A DNA stretch of 64,000 nt from Mycolicibacter terrae (GCF_010727125.1 NZ_AP022564.1:1488001-1552000); one strand, 5' to 3'; positions 9,066 through 19,278 are shown, counted from the first letter of the stretch. The notes: a model not told the origin generated them from the sequence alone. Numbers and translations: made by a program.

Positions 9066-9081
9066 GTGACATGTACGCAAC
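9066..9081 (+). promoter_or_regulatory. Candidate GlnR half-site upstream of amt
   Basis: GTGAC, six bases, then GCAAC fits the actinobacterial GlnR half-box GTNAC-N6-GNAAC. It also fits the mycobacterial AC-N9-AC form. A second perfect half-site at the usual spacing is not seen. amt-glnB-glnD is a well-known GlnR-activated operon under nitrogen limitation. Confidence 0.5.
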
Positions 9082-9160
9082 GGCACGGCGTTGGCGCCGA
9101 AACATCCACTGCGCATTGTATGTACAGCTTGGTCAATTACTTCGGTGAGCATCGTCGGCG

Positions 9161-9166
9161 AGGAGG
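9161..9166 (+). promoter_or_regulatory. Strong Shine-Dalgarno that fixes the TTG start of amt
   Basis: AGGAGG lies 7 bases before TTG 9174. The downstream ATG at 9192 has no comparable site. Confidence 0.7.
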
Positions 9167-9173
9167 TCGGGAC

Positions 9174-10893
<1,720 letters not shown>

Positions 10894-10929
10894 GATCCCG
10901 GACGAGCTGATCCACAGTGGGCTTCGATC

Positions 10930-11850
10930 ATGTCCTACAGCACGGATCCGGTTGCGCAGACATACCGAACTGACTGCACGGCAATCAATTTGGCGCGAGC
11001 TCGGACAGAGCTTCGCTCGTGTACACCCGACCAGCTGGATTCGGCGGCCCTGCGTGAAGCGTGGCGGCGGCTGCACGAAACCTGGCTGACGGCCAAGGCC
11101 GCGGAGATCGGCGTGGCCGCCGCGAGTGGGTTTGCGATCGTCGCGACCGGTTCGCTGGGCCGGGACGAGTTATTGCCCTGCTCCGACTTGGATCTGTTGC
11201 TGCTGCACGACGACATGCCGGTCGAGACTGTGGAGCGGGTCGCCGAACTGTTGTGGTACCCGCTGTGGGATGCCAACGTTCGTCTCGACCACAGCGTGCG
11301 GACCGTGGCCGAGGCTCTGGAGGTCGCCGCTGCGAACATTCTCGCCGACCTCGGGCTGCTCGACGCACGCCACATCGTCGGGGACGAGCGGTTGTCTGTT
11401 CAGCTCCGCGACGGAGTGCGGCGAGAGTGGCGGTATGGAATCCATTCCCGCTACGACGAACTCGTCGAGACGGCACAGTCGCGATGGCAGCGTTGCGGTG
11501 AAATCGTGCATGCTGTCGAGCCCGACGTGAAAAGCGGGCGTGGCGGCCTGAGAGATGTTCAACTGCTCGCCGCGTTGTCCCTCGGCCATCTCACCGATGG
11601 CGTCACCGCCGGCGGACCGGGCGACCAGAGGGACGCGCTCAGTGGTGCCCACCGGACGCTGCTGGACGTCCGAACGGAGATCCATCGCAGCTCGGGCCGC
11701 GGCGATGACCTGCTGACGGCCCGGGATGCCGACGCCATCAGTGTCGCCCTGCGTTTCGGCGACAGCGGTGACCTGGTGCGCAGGCTGTCGGCAGCAGCGG
11801 ACACGGTCAGCTGCCGCGTGGACGCCGTATTCGAGGCGGCGGGGGTGTGA
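10930..11850 (+). CDS. glnD: Truncated GlnD: PII nucleotidyltransferase domain only
   Basis: Full GlnD has a nucleotidyltransferase domain, a helical domain, an HD domain that removes the modification, and two ACT domains that sense glutamine, about 800 residues in all. This frame encodes 306 residues. The nucleotidyltransferase signature is intact (GSLGRDELLPCSDLDLLLL), as is the KSGRGGLRDVQ motif. It ends with VDAVFEAAGV and TGA at 11848. The HD and ACT regions are not found in any frame downstream. The product may modify PII but not reverse it or sense glutamine, or it may be a decaying gene. No other glnD is visible in the window. Confidence 0.85.
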   Translation: MSYSTDPVAQTYRTDCTAINLARARTELRSCTPDQLDSAALREAWRRLHETWLTAKAAEIGVAAASGFAIVATGSLGRDELLPCSDLDLLLLHDDMPVETVERVAELLWYPLWDANVRLDHSVRTVAEALEVAAANILADLGLLDARHIVGDERLSVQLRDGVRREWRYGIHSRYDELVETAQSRWQRCGEIVHAVEPDVKSGRGGLRDVQLLAALSLGHLTDGVTAGGPGDQRDALSGAHRTLLDVRTEIHRSSGRGDDLLTARDADAISVALRFGDSGDLVRRLSAAADTVSCRVDAVFEAAGV

Positions 11851-12440
11851 TTACGGGGGCGAAGACATTTTCCCAGCCGCAGTGGCGTCGGCCAGGAAGC
11901 CAATCGGCCATTTTATGATTGCCGGCGCGGATGCGTCGCGTCTCGAATTGTGGCCGGCCGATTCCGCGCAACTGGATGTGCTTTTTGTCGCGTGGTTGAT
12001 CGTCGCAGCGGTAAATAGCGCGAGCGTCATGGGGGTGACGGCGCAATTCTTTATCCGGCCGTTTAGACGAGCAGGTCGTATTGCCGCCGGTGGTTTTATA
12101 ACGCGCCGCTTGAATCGGCGTCCGGCACGGCTGGAAAGTGCCGGGTGGTCAGCGCACAGAAGACTGTGGTTTCCGGAACGGTAGTCAACTTGCCCGCACC
12201 GGGCGTCCCGTCGGCCTGCCGGTGTAGGCCGTCGCGACGCGCGACCCGGAAGTCGGGCACACGTGGCATGTGCCCTGGTCACACCGCGTATATCCGGCGA
12301 TACGACGACGTCGCGCCGAGTCGGCAGCATGCCGATCTACCGCCCTACCAGGCCCGACGAGCTGCGGGAGATCAGCAAGCCAGGGGCAAGGCGGGTAACC
12401 TGTGCGCAGAGCGAAACACGGACGAAACGCCAGGATTGTG
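11851..12440. other. Gene-poor stretch after the glnD break
   Basis: About 590 bases with no convincing gene. The first ~270 bases are more AT-rich than the surroundings. A possible frame from ATG 11915 to 12184 (89 codons) has one hydrophobic stretch, LDVLFVAWLIVAAVNSASV, then a basic tail. It has no recognisable family and weak start signals, so I do not call it a gene. No remnant of the missing GlnD domains and no transposase is seen. The stretch may be the junction of the event that removed the 3' part of glnD. Confidence 0.5.
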
Positions 12441-12788
12441 ATGAGACGCTGCGCCAGGATATTGCCCGCACTGTTCGGCGGAGCCGGTATCGCCGTGGCG
12501 GTCGGAGTCAGCGGCGTCGGGGCTTTGCCGGTCGGCATCACCGGGTCGATCACCCCAGCTAGCGTCGTGGCGCCGCCGAGCGCGGCTCCTGTCGGCTCCC
12601 AGGCCTGCATCATCGGGCTCAACTGTGGCTGTATCCGCTACCGCACCTGTCCGGGGGATCGCCGGCGGCCGCCGGTACGCGCACCTGAGCCCCAGTTGGG
12701 CGGCGAGGTGCCCGTGGTGACCAGCGAGCACGGGGTCGCCCCGGCAGCTCTCACACGAACACCTGCTTGGGCATCACCGTCGGCTTGA
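12441..12788 (+). CDS. Small secreted cysteine-motif protein (hypothetical)
   Basis: A 115-residue frame. Residues 1-30 look like a signal peptide (MRRCARILPALFGGAGIAVA). The mature part contains four cysteines in a symmetric C-x5-C-x-C-x5-C pattern (CIIGLNCGCIRYRTC) followed by a Pro/Arg-rich tail. Similar short exported proteins occur in mycobacteria, but I cannot name a function. The last 38 bases overlap the 3' end of the convergent PPE gene, so the natural C-terminus is uncertain. An in-frame GTG directly precedes the ATG. No strong ribosome site is seen. Confidence 0.5.
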   Translation: MRRCARILPALFGGAGIAVAVGVSGVGALPVGITGSITPASVVAPPSAAPVGSQACIIGLNCGCIRYRTCPGDRRRPPVRAPEPQLGGEVPVVTSEHGVAPAALTRTPAWASPSA

Positions 12789-13926
12789 CGCCGTAGCGCG
12801 GCAACCCGGTGGTCCGCCCGGACGAGGCCATCGATCCCATCCCGGCCGGCACCGCGTGCATCGACGCGCCCTCTTCGGCCGCCGCGGTCCAGCCCGAGCC
12901 GGTAAGTGCCCCGGTGCTCGCCGCGGCGCCGGTCGTCGACCAGGTGGCCGGCACCGACAACCCGCCGATCATGGATGCCTGGCCCAGTCCCCCCAGCACC
13001 GGCGCAGCCCGGAAAGGCACCGCACCGGCCGGCTGCGCCGCTCCGGCCAGTACCGCCGGGGCGAACCCGCCCGCGATACCCTCGGCGCCGACGACGTCCG
13101 ATGCCAGGGTGGCCGGGCCGGCCAGGGCCAGGGTGTGACCCAGCGACAGCGCGGTCGGGATCGCGGTACAGACAAACCACGCCGAAGTGTTCACGCCGCC
13201 ATTGATGGCATTCGCGAACAATGGGGTGCCGAGAAAGAGGTCGACCGCGTCGATGAGCGTCGTTGCCGACGACGATGACGCCGTCAGCGGTGAGGTGAGC
13301 GATTGCAGCGCCCCCTGCAGGGTGGTCAGCGTCTGGGTCAGCCCCTGCTGGAGCCCGTCGGCGGAACCGGCGCTGGCGACCGCCGACCCGACCGGGTTGG
13401 TGGTCTGCGGTGCCGGGGTCATCGGGGACAACACCGCCGCGCTTGCCGACGAGCCGCTGTAGCCGAACATGGCCAGGGCGTCCTGCACCCACATCGCCAT
13501 GTAGTGGGCTTCGGTGGCCAGGATTGCCGGGGTGTTCTGCCCCAGGAAATTCGTGGCCACGAGTGCCGCCAACTGGGCCCGGTTGGCAGCGATCACCGGC
13601 GGCGGCACCGTACCCGCGCGAGCGGACTCGAATGCGGCCGCCGAGGCCATCGCCTGCGAGCCGGCTTGTTGTGCGGCGGCCGAGGTGCTGTGCAGCCAGG
13701 CCAGATACGGCGCTACGGCGGTGGCCATCGCCGCCGACCCCGGCCCGGTCCACTGTTCGCCGCACAGCTCGGAGACCACCGCTTGAGCGGAGGCTTCCGC
13801 GGCTTCCAACTCCATGGCCAGGCTGCTCCAGGCCGACGCGGCCGAGATCAGCGGCCCGGAACCGGCTCCGCTGTACATCCACGCGGAGATGATCTCCGGG
13901 GGCAATGCTCCGAAATCGAACGCCAT
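12751..13926 (-). CDS. PPE protein, SVP subfamily
   Basis: A 391-residue PPE protein. Residues 1-180 form the PPE domain, starting MAFDFGALPPEIISAWMYSG with the Pro-Pro-Glu at 9-11 and the WxG-type QWTGPGS turn. The subfamily motif GGLSVPATW lies in the C-terminal third, and the protein ends RYGVKPTVMPKQVFV. PPE-SVP proteins are exported by type VII secretion (ESX-5 in slow growers) as a dimer with a PE partner. The PE gene lies directly upstream with a 71-base gap, the usual order. A GGAAGG site lies upstream of the ATG. The 3' end overlaps a small convergent gene. Confidence 0.92.
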   Translation of the reverse strand: MAFDFGALPPEIISAWMYSGAGSGPLISAASAWSSLAMELEAAEASAQAVVSELCGEQWTGPGSAAMATAVAPYLAWLHSTSAAAQQAGSQAMASAAAFESARAGTVPPPVIAANRAQLAALVATNFLGQNTPAILATEAHYMAMWVQDALAMFGYSGSSASAAVLSPMTPAPQTTNPVGSAVASAGSADGLQQGLTQTLTTLQGALQSLTSPLTASSSSATTLIDAVDLFLGTPLFANAINGGVNTSAWFVCTAIPTALSLGHTLALAGPATLASDVVGAEGIAGGFAPAVLAGAAQPAGAVPFRAAPVLGGLGQASMIGGLSVPATWSTTGAAASTGALTGSGWTAAAEEGASMHAVPAGMGSMASSGRTTGLPRYGVKPTVMPKQVFV

Positions 13927-13997
13927 TTCGCTAACCCGCCTTCCTCTGAGCCGATGTTTCACATTCCGGTTTGTGACAACCTGCCGGGCGACGGCCG

Positions 13998-14825
13998 CTA
14001 AACGACCGCCGGCTTGGGCATCACGGTCGGTTTGGCGCCGTAGCGCGGCGCGCCGAATCCGGTGGCACCGCGCGCGGCCGCGGCCATCGCCGGCATCCCG
14101 GCGGGCACGAAGGCTGCGGCCGGGGCGGCGTGCGCCGGGCTCCAGCCCGCGCCGACCAGCCGGGTGGGGGCGGTGTCGGCCGCCAGGCCCGCGCCGGCCC
14201 AACTGGGCGGCACCGACAACTTGCCGACAGACGACGCCTGGGCCATAGCGCCCGCCACCGGCGCCCCGCCCGCCGCCCCTGCCAGCACCGTTCCACCGCC
14301 GAGGCCGGCGCCGGTCTCGGCGGATGCCAGGCCGCCGAGCTCGGCGGCTTCCTCGGGAAAGTCCAGAAGACCGCCACCGGCCAGGCCGAGCAGCGCCGAG
14401 CCGGCGGAGACCCAGTTACCCATCCCGATGTTGCCGATGTTGGCGGCGTTGCCGGACAGCAGCGAAGAACTACCATCGGTCGGCACACCGAGGATGTCGG
14501 TCAAGAACCCCTGGAACGCCGCGTCGAGCGCCGCCGTGGCCTGGTTGGTCTGCTCGGCGGTGGAGTAGGAGACGGCGTTCTGCCCGAGCACTTGCACAAG
14601 TTGCTGGTGAATGGCGGCCGCCTGGTCGCTGATCGACTGGTAGAGGTTGCCGTAGGTCGCGAACAGGGCCGCCTGCAGTTGGGATACCGGGTCGGTGCCG
14701 GCCGGGGCGATCATGGTGGTCGGGGCCAGCGCCGCGCCGCTCTCGGTGGCCAGCGCTTCGCCGATACCCGCGAGCTGGCCCGCGGCCGAGGTCATTGCTT
14801 CGGGGAGCGTTTTCACAAATGACAT
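13998..14825 (-). CDS. PE protein with SVP-type C-terminal tail (PE27-like)
   Basis: A 275-residue protein. Residues 1-95 are a PE domain (MSFVKTLPEAMTSAAGQLAG) with the type VII export signal YxxxE at Tyr87-Glu91. The C-terminal part carries KLSVPPSW and ends RYGAKPTVMPKPAVV, nearly the same tail as its PPE partner. The length and layout match PE27 of M. tuberculosis (Rv2769c), as I recall it. It should form a helical heterodimer with the PPE encoded 71 bases downstream. The start has a strong GAGGAGG site 4 bases before the ATG. Confidence 0.92.
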   Translation of the reverse strand: MSFVKTLPEAMTSAAGQLAGIGEALATESGAALAPTTMIAPAGTDPVSQLQAALFATYGNLYQSISDQAAAIHQQLVQVLGQNAVSYSTAEQTNQATAALDAAFQGFLTDILGVPTDGSSSLLSGNAANIGNIGMGNWVSAGSALLGLAGGGLLDFPEEAAELGGLASAETGAGLGGGTVLAGAAGGAPVAGAMAQASSVGKLSVPPSWAGAGLAADTAPTRLVGAGWSPAHAAPAAAFVPAGMPAMAAAARGATGFGAPRYGAKPTVMPKPAVV

Positions 14826-15162
14826 GTGTCCTCCTCGGAGGGAAATCGAACCAGAAATTCAGTGATCCGATGGGCTTGGCTGTCGATGTCGTGAAGCATT
14901 GCAGAATTGGAATGACCAAAGCGTTCGGTAACAGTTAGTTAGCGGCTGGGTGCGAATCTTTAACGAGAAACGACGGGCGGTGAAAGGTCTGAAACCGTTG
15001 TTTAACGGGCCGGAATCTCTGCATTAACTGTGCAATTTATCTAACCCCGCGGTCACAATTCGGACGCCGCCGATACCGCGGCGGTGGCCTCCGCGGCCGG
15101 GCGCGGTCTGGCCGGGGTCGCCTTCAACTGCCCGACAGTGGCCCGACCTATAGGCTGGCTGC
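14826..15162. promoter_or_regulatory. Divergent intergenic region between the PE gene and ffh
   Basis: 337 bases without a gene. The middle part (about 14880-15055) is markedly AT-richer than the flanks and probably holds the PE/PPE promoter. A small inverted repeat, CCGTT/AACGG, lies at 14995-15008. The right end holds the ffh -10 box. No longer frame on either strand looks coding. Confidence 0.5.
15151..15156 (+). promoter_or_regulatory. Leaderless -10 box of ffh
   Basis: TAGGCT lies 6 bases before the GTG at 15163, with no Shine-Dalgarno sequence. Confidence 0.6.
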
Positions 15163-16719
15163 GTGTTTGAATCGCTCTCCGACCGGTTGACCTCGGCCCT
15201 GCAGGGGCTGCGCAGCAAGGGCCGGCTCACCGACGCCGACATCGACGCCACCGCCCGGGAGATCCGGCTGGCACTGCTGGAAGCCGACGTGTCGCTGCCG
15301 GTGGTCCGGGAGTTCATCGGCCGGATCAAGGACCGCGCCAAGGGCGCCGAGGTCTCCGGTGCGCTCAACCCGGCCCAGCAGGTCGTCAAGATCGTCAACG
15401 AGGAACTCGTCGGCATCCTCGGCGGACAGACCCGGACCCTCGCGTTCGCCAAGACGCCGCCGACGGTCATCATGCTGGCCGGTCTGCAGGGCGCGGGTAA
15501 GACCACGCTGGCCGGCAAGCTGGCCACCTGGTTGCGCGGTCAGGGTCACACTCCGCTGCTGGTGGCCTGCGACCTGCAGCGCCCGGGCGCGGTCAACCAG
15601 TTGCAGGTCGTCGGCGAACGGGCCGGGGTCGCCGTGTTCGCGCCGCACCCGGGCACATCCGCGCAGGCGCACGAGGCCCAGATCAGCGTCGGTGACCCGG
15701 TCGCCGTCGCCGCCGCGGGCCTGGCCGAGGCCCGCGCAAAACACTTCGACGTCGTCGTCGTCGACACCGCCGGCCGGCTCGGCATCGACGAAGAGATGAT
15801 GGCCCAGGCCGCCGCCATCCGCGACGCCGTCCAGCCCGACGAGGTGCTGTTCGTGCTGGACGCGATGATCGGCCAGGACGCGGTCACCACCGCCGACGCC
15901 TTCCGTGAGGGCGTCGGCTTCACCGGTGTGGTGCTGACCAAACTCGACGGCGACGCCCGCGGAGGTGCGGCGCTCTCGGTACGTGAAGTCACCGGCGCCC
16001 CGATCCTGTTCGCCTCCACCGGCGAGAAGCTGGAGGACTTCGACGTCTTCCATCCCGACCGGATGGCCAGTCGCATCCTGGGCATGGGCGACGTGCTGAG
16101 CCTGATCGAGCAGGCCGAGCAAGTCTTCGACGCGCAGAAGGCCGAGGAGGCGGCCGCCAAGATCGGCACCGGCGAACTCACCCTCGAAGATTTCCTTGAG
16201 CAGATGCTGGCGATCCGCAAGATGGGACCGATCGGCAACCTGCTGGGCATGCTGCCCGGCGCCGGCCAGATGAAGGACGCCCTGGCCGCCGTCGACGACA
16301 GTCAACTGGACCGGCTGCAGGCCATCATCCGCGGCATGACCCCGGCCGAGCGGGCCGATCCGAAGATCATCAACGCCTCGCGTCGGCTGCGCATCGCCAA
16401 CGGTTCCGGGGTTGCCGTGTCGGAGGTCAACCAACTCGTCGACCGGTTCTTCGAGGCCCGCAAGATGATGTCGTCGATGATGGGTGGCATGGGCCTGCCC
16501 GGCATGGGCCGCAAGAGCGCCACCCGCAAAGCGGCGAAGAGCAAGGGCAAGAAGGGCGGCAAGAAGCGGGGCCCGACCCCGCCGAAGGTGCGCAGCCCGT
16601 TCGGTGCCATGCCGGCCGGTTTCCCGGACCTGTCGCAGATGCCCGAGGGCCTCAACGAGCTGCCCCCCGGGCTGGCCGATTTCGACCTGTCCAAGCTGAA
16701 CTTTCCGGGACAGAAGTAG
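15163..16719 (+). CDS. ffh: Signal recognition particle GTPase Ffh
   Basis: A 518-residue SRP54 protein. The N domain spans about residues 1-95. The G domain follows, with the P-loop GLQGAGKTT at 107-115 and the DTAGRLG and TKLDGDARGG motifs. The methionine-rich M domain contains KMMSSMMGGMG and binds 4.5S RNA and signal sequences. The C-terminal tail is Lys-rich then Pro/Leu-rich, as in other mycobacteria. It directs nascent membrane proteins to FtsY at the inner membrane. GTG 15163 is supported by a leaderless -10 box. The amidohydrolase gene begins 1 base after its stop. Confidence 0.97.
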   Translation: MFESLSDRLTSALQGLRSKGRLTDADIDATAREIRLALLEADVSLPVVREFIGRIKDRAKGAEVSGALNPAQQVVKIVNEELVGILGGQTRTLAFAKTPPTVIMLAGLQGAGKTTLAGKLATWLRGQGHTPLLVACDLQRPGAVNQLQVVGERAGVAVFAPHPGTSAQAHEAQISVGDPVAVAAAGLAEARAKHFDVVVVDTAGRLGIDEEMMAQAAAIRDAVQPDEVLFVLDAMIGQDAVTTADAFREGVGFTGVVLTKLDGDARGGAALSVREVTGAPILFASTGEKLEDFDVFHPDRMASRILGMGDVLSLIEQAEQVFDAQKAEEAAAKIGTGELTLEDFLEQMLAIRKMGPIGNLLGMLPGAGQMKDALAAVDDSQLDRLQAIIRGMTPAERADPKIINASRRLRIANGSGVAVSEVNQLVDRFFEARKMMSSMMGGMGLPGMGRKSATRKAAKSKGKKGGKKRGPTPPKVRSPFGAMPAGFPDLSQMPEGLNELPPGLADFDLSKLNFPGQK

Positions 16720-16720
16720 C

Positions 16721-17788
16721 TTGGCGCTTCACGTCTGCGGCCGCGGGCTGCCCGATGAGACTCCGGTGGAGTACTGGATCGTCGATGGCCGGATCAGTCT
16801 CGAGCCGCTCGACGGTGCGCAGACCGTGTTCGCCGACGGCTGGATCATCCCCGGCCTGGTCGATGCGCACTGCCATGTCGGGATCGGGCCCGGCGGCCCG
16901 GTCGACGCCGCCGAAGCGCTGCGCCAGGCCGAAACCGAGCGTCGCGCCGGGGTGCTGCTGATCCGCGACGCCGGCTCACCGATCGACACCCGGGACTTCG
17001 ACGACCGTGACGACCTGCCACGCATCATCCGCGCCGGACAGCACCTGGCCCGCACCAAGCGCTACATCCCCGGGCTGGGACTCGACGTCGACGATGAGAG
17101 TCGGTTACCGGAAACTGTTGCAGCCCAAGCTCGTCGAGGAGACGGTTGGGTCAAGCTGGTCGGGGACTGGATCGACCGGGGGATCGGAGACCTGGCGCCG
17201 CTGTGGTCCGACGAGGTGCTCGCCGCGGCCATCGACGCCGCGCACGCCAACGGCGCTCGGGTCACCGCGCACGTCTTCGGCGAGGACGCGCTGCCCGGCT
17301 TGATCAACGCCGGCATCGACTGCATCGAGCACGGCACCGGCATCACCGACGACATCATCACGCTGATGCTGGCCAACGGCACCGCGCTGGTGCCGACGCT
17401 GATCAACATCGAGAACTTTCCCGGGATCGCCGATTCGGCGGCCAAGTACCCGACCTACGCCGCGCACATGCGCGCGTTGCACGCCACCTGCCGGTCGCGG
17501 ATCGGCGCCGTCCGGGAGGCCGGCGTGCCGATCTACGCCGGCACCGACGCCGGCGGCATGATCGCCCACGGCCGGATTGCCGACGAGGTGCACGCGCTGA
17601 CCGGTGTCGGGCTCAGCGCCACCGACGCGCTCGGTGCGGCCTGCTGGGATGCCCGGCGCTGGTTGGGCGCGCCCGGGCTGGAGCACGGCGCCCCGGCCGA
17701 CCTGCTGTGCTTCGCCGAGGATCCGCGTACCGGGCCGGACGTGCTGCGCTGCCCCGATCTGGTGATGCTGCGCGGGCGGGTGTACTAG
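16721..17788 (+). CDS. Metal-dependent amidohydrolase
   Basis: A 355-residue protein of the amidohydrolase superfamily (TIM barrel with mono- or binuclear metal). Metal ligands are visible as DAHCHVG near residue 50, His in THAHVFGE-type and IEHGTG segments, and the GTDAGG aspartate near residue 270. Family members hydrolyse amide or cyclic amide bonds. The substrate is not evident. It starts with TTG 16721, 1 base after the ffh stop, so it is translationally coupled. The orthologue has the same position in M. tuberculosis (Rv2915c). It converges on dacB2 across a long hairpin. Confidence 0.85.
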   Translation: MALHVCGRGLPDETPVEYWIVDGRISLEPLDGAQTVFADGWIIPGLVDAHCHVGIGPGGPVDAAEALRQAETERRAGVLLIRDAGSPIDTRDFDDRDDLPRIIRAGQHLARTKRYIPGLGLDVDDESRLPETVAAQARRGDGWVKLVGDWIDRGIGDLAPLWSDEVLAAAIDAAHANGARVTAHVFGEDALPGLINAGIDCIEHGTGITDDIITLMLANGTALVPTLINIENFPGIADSAAKYPTYAAHMRALHATCRSRIGAVREAGVPIYAGTDAGGMIAHGRIADEVHALTGVGLSATDALGAACWDARRWLGAPGLEHGAPADLLCFAEDPRTGPDVLRCPDLVMLRGRVY

Positions 17789-17801
17789 CGCCTTTCCGCC
17801 C

Positions 17802-17855
17802 AGCAGACGCAGAGTCGCACTGTCAGCCAGAGGTTGGCGCGATTCTGCGTCTGCT
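17802..17855. terminator. Bidirectional terminator-like hairpin
   Basis: AGCAGACGCAGA (17802-17813) pairs perfectly with TCTGCGTCTGCT (17844-17855), and the stem continues inward with one G-T pair. It lies between the convergent amidohydrolase and dacB2 genes and lacks a U-tract. Confidence 0.65.
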
Positions 17856-17877
17856 CGCTGCGGCCGAAGGCCGGGAG

Positions 17878-18747
17878 CTACAGGCTGCCGACGCCGGACG
17901 TCGGCCCCTGCGCAAAGCCCCAGTCCAGCAGCGCGGCGGCCTGATCCCAGTAGGTCGGGCCGCCTTCGTGGATCAGCCCGTACATCATCGCGACCACCAG
18001 TCGCCGGCCGTCGCGGGCCGCCGCTCCGACGTAAGTCTTGCGGGCGGCGTCGGTGAAGCCGGTCTTGCCGCCAATCGCGCCCGGGTAGCGGGCCAGCAGC
18101 TCGTTCATGTTGACGATCGGGTGCTCGCCGGACTCGGTGGGAAACATCGCCGACGGCTGCGCGGTGATCTGCGCGAACACCGGGTCGGCCATCGCCGCCC
18201 GGAAGATCGCCGCCAGGTCGTGCGGGGTGGTCGCACCCGGGCCGCCCGGGCCGTCCAGTCCGGACGGTGTGCTGGCGTGCGTGTCGGTCGCGCCGACCGC
18301 GGCGGCCTTGGCGTTCATCTTCGCCACGGCCGCCTCCGGCCCGCCGAGCATGTCCGCGAGCGCGTTGGCGGCGTCATTGCCCGACACCAGCAGTAGGCCT
18401 TCGAGCAGCTGACGCGCGGTGTAGCTGTGGCCGGGCTTGATCCCGACGCAATTGCATTCGACCGCGGTGTCGGCCGGATTGGCGACCACGGTGTCGTCGA
18501 GGTTCAGCTCATCGAGCGCGACCAGGGCGAGCAGCACCTTGATCGTGCTGGCCGGCGGGGTGGCGGCGTACCCGTTCTGCTCGGCGAGCACCTGCCCGGA
18601 GTCCAGGTCGGCGATCAGCCAGTTCGGGGCGGGGCCGGCCGGTACCGGTGCTGAGCCCAGGGGTTGGGCGACATCGGCGGAAGCGGTCACCGCGGTAGTG
18701 GCAAGTACGGTCAGCGCAGCCGCGATTGCGGCCAGAAGTTTCCGCAT
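17878..18747 (-). CDS. dacB2: D-alanyl-D-alanine carboxypeptidase (DacB2-like)
   Basis: A 289-residue low-molecular-weight penicillin-binding protein that trims the terminal D-Ala from peptidoglycan stem peptides outside the membrane. A signal peptide covers residues 1-25. The active-site motifs are complete: STIK at 67-70, SGN at 122-124 and KTG at 228-230. The family length is normal and there is no C-terminal anchor helix. The minus-strand box TAAGGT lies 8 bases before the ATG, consistent with leaderless expression. Position matches Rv2911. Confidence 0.93.
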   Translation of the reverse strand: MRKLLAAIAAALTVLATTAVTASADVAQPLGSAPVPAGPAPNWLIADLDSGQVLAEQNGYAATPPASTIKVLLALVALDELNLDDTVVANPADTAVECNCVGIKPGHSYTARQLLEGLLLVSGNDAANALADMLGGPEAAVAKMNAKAAAVGATDTHASTPSGLDGPGGPGATTPHDLAAIFRAAMADPVFAQITAQPSAMFPTESGEHPIVNMNELLARYPGAIGGKTGFTDAARKTYVGAAARDGRRLVVAMMYGLIHEGGPTYWDQAAALLDWGFAQGPTSGVGSL

Positions 18748-18755
18748 GGCCGGTT

Positions 18756-18761
18756 ACCTTA
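18756..18761 (-). promoter_or_regulatory. Possible leaderless -10 box of dacB2
   Basis: Minus-strand TAAGGT ends 8 bases before the ATG at 18747. Confidence 0.4.
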
Positions 18762-18794
18762 CCGCCCGCCACCGCGGCAGTGTTCAATCGAGGA

Positions 18795-19223
18795 ATGCTG
18801 AGCCAGGCCGAAATGTCGGATCGGTGGCAGATCCAGCAGCTGCTGGTCGATTACTCCACCGCCATCGACACCCGCAACTTCGACGACCTCGACGCCGTCT
18901 TCACCGACGACGCCTACATCGACTATCGCGCGATGGGCGGTATCGACGGGGACTATCCACAGGTGAAGGCGTGGCTGGCGGAGGTGCTGCCGAACTTCGC
19001 CGGCTACGCCCACATGCTGGGCCTGCCGTCGATCCGGGTGGAAGGGGACACCGCGACCGCGCGCACCTTCTGCTTCAACCCGATGCTGTTCGGGACCGAA
19101 GACCCCGCGAAGCCCGCCACCATGCTGTTGGGCCTGTGGTACGACGACGAGTTCGTCCGGACCGCCGAGGGCTGGCGGATGAACCGCCGCGTCGAGACCA
19201 AGTGCTTCCAGAAGCTGCCCTGA
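18795..19223 (+). CDS. NTF2/SnoaL-like family protein
   Basis: A 142-residue protein of the SnoaL_4/NTF2-like cone fold, the same place and size as Rv2910c. It has the family N-terminus MSDRWQIQQLLVDYSTAIDT and the DDLDAVFTDDAYIDYRAMGG segment. Such proteins bind small hydrophobic ligands, and some are dehydratases or isomerases; no reaction can be assigned here. ATG 18795 is preceded by GAGG. The gene is divergent from dacB2 and precedes the rpsP operon promoter. Confidence 0.8.
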   Translation: MLSQAEMSDRWQIQQLLVDYSTAIDTRNFDDLDAVFTDDAYIDYRAMGGIDGDYPQVKAWLAEVLPNFAGYAHMLGLPSIRVEGDTATARTFCFNPMLFGTEDPAKPATMLLGLWYDDEFVRTAEGWRMNRRVETKCFQKLP

Positions 19224-19226
19224 CGC

Positions 19227-19259
19227 GATTTCTGCTGAGCGGGCCGGTTCTGGCACAAT
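19227..19259 (+). promoter_or_regulatory. rpsP promoter, sharing its core with the rplS promoter
   Basis: GATTTC, 17 bases, then CTGGCACAAT. The same two words with a 16-base spacer occur upstream of rplS at 22490. CACAAT is a plausible -10 hexamer. Confidence 0.5.
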
Positions 19260-19278
19260 GGGCGGCTGTCCACCGTGC

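Noticed and set aside
11851..12440. Insertion sequence or prophage end as the cause of the glnD break
   Set aside because: No transposase, terminal inverted repeat, integrase or target duplication could be seen.
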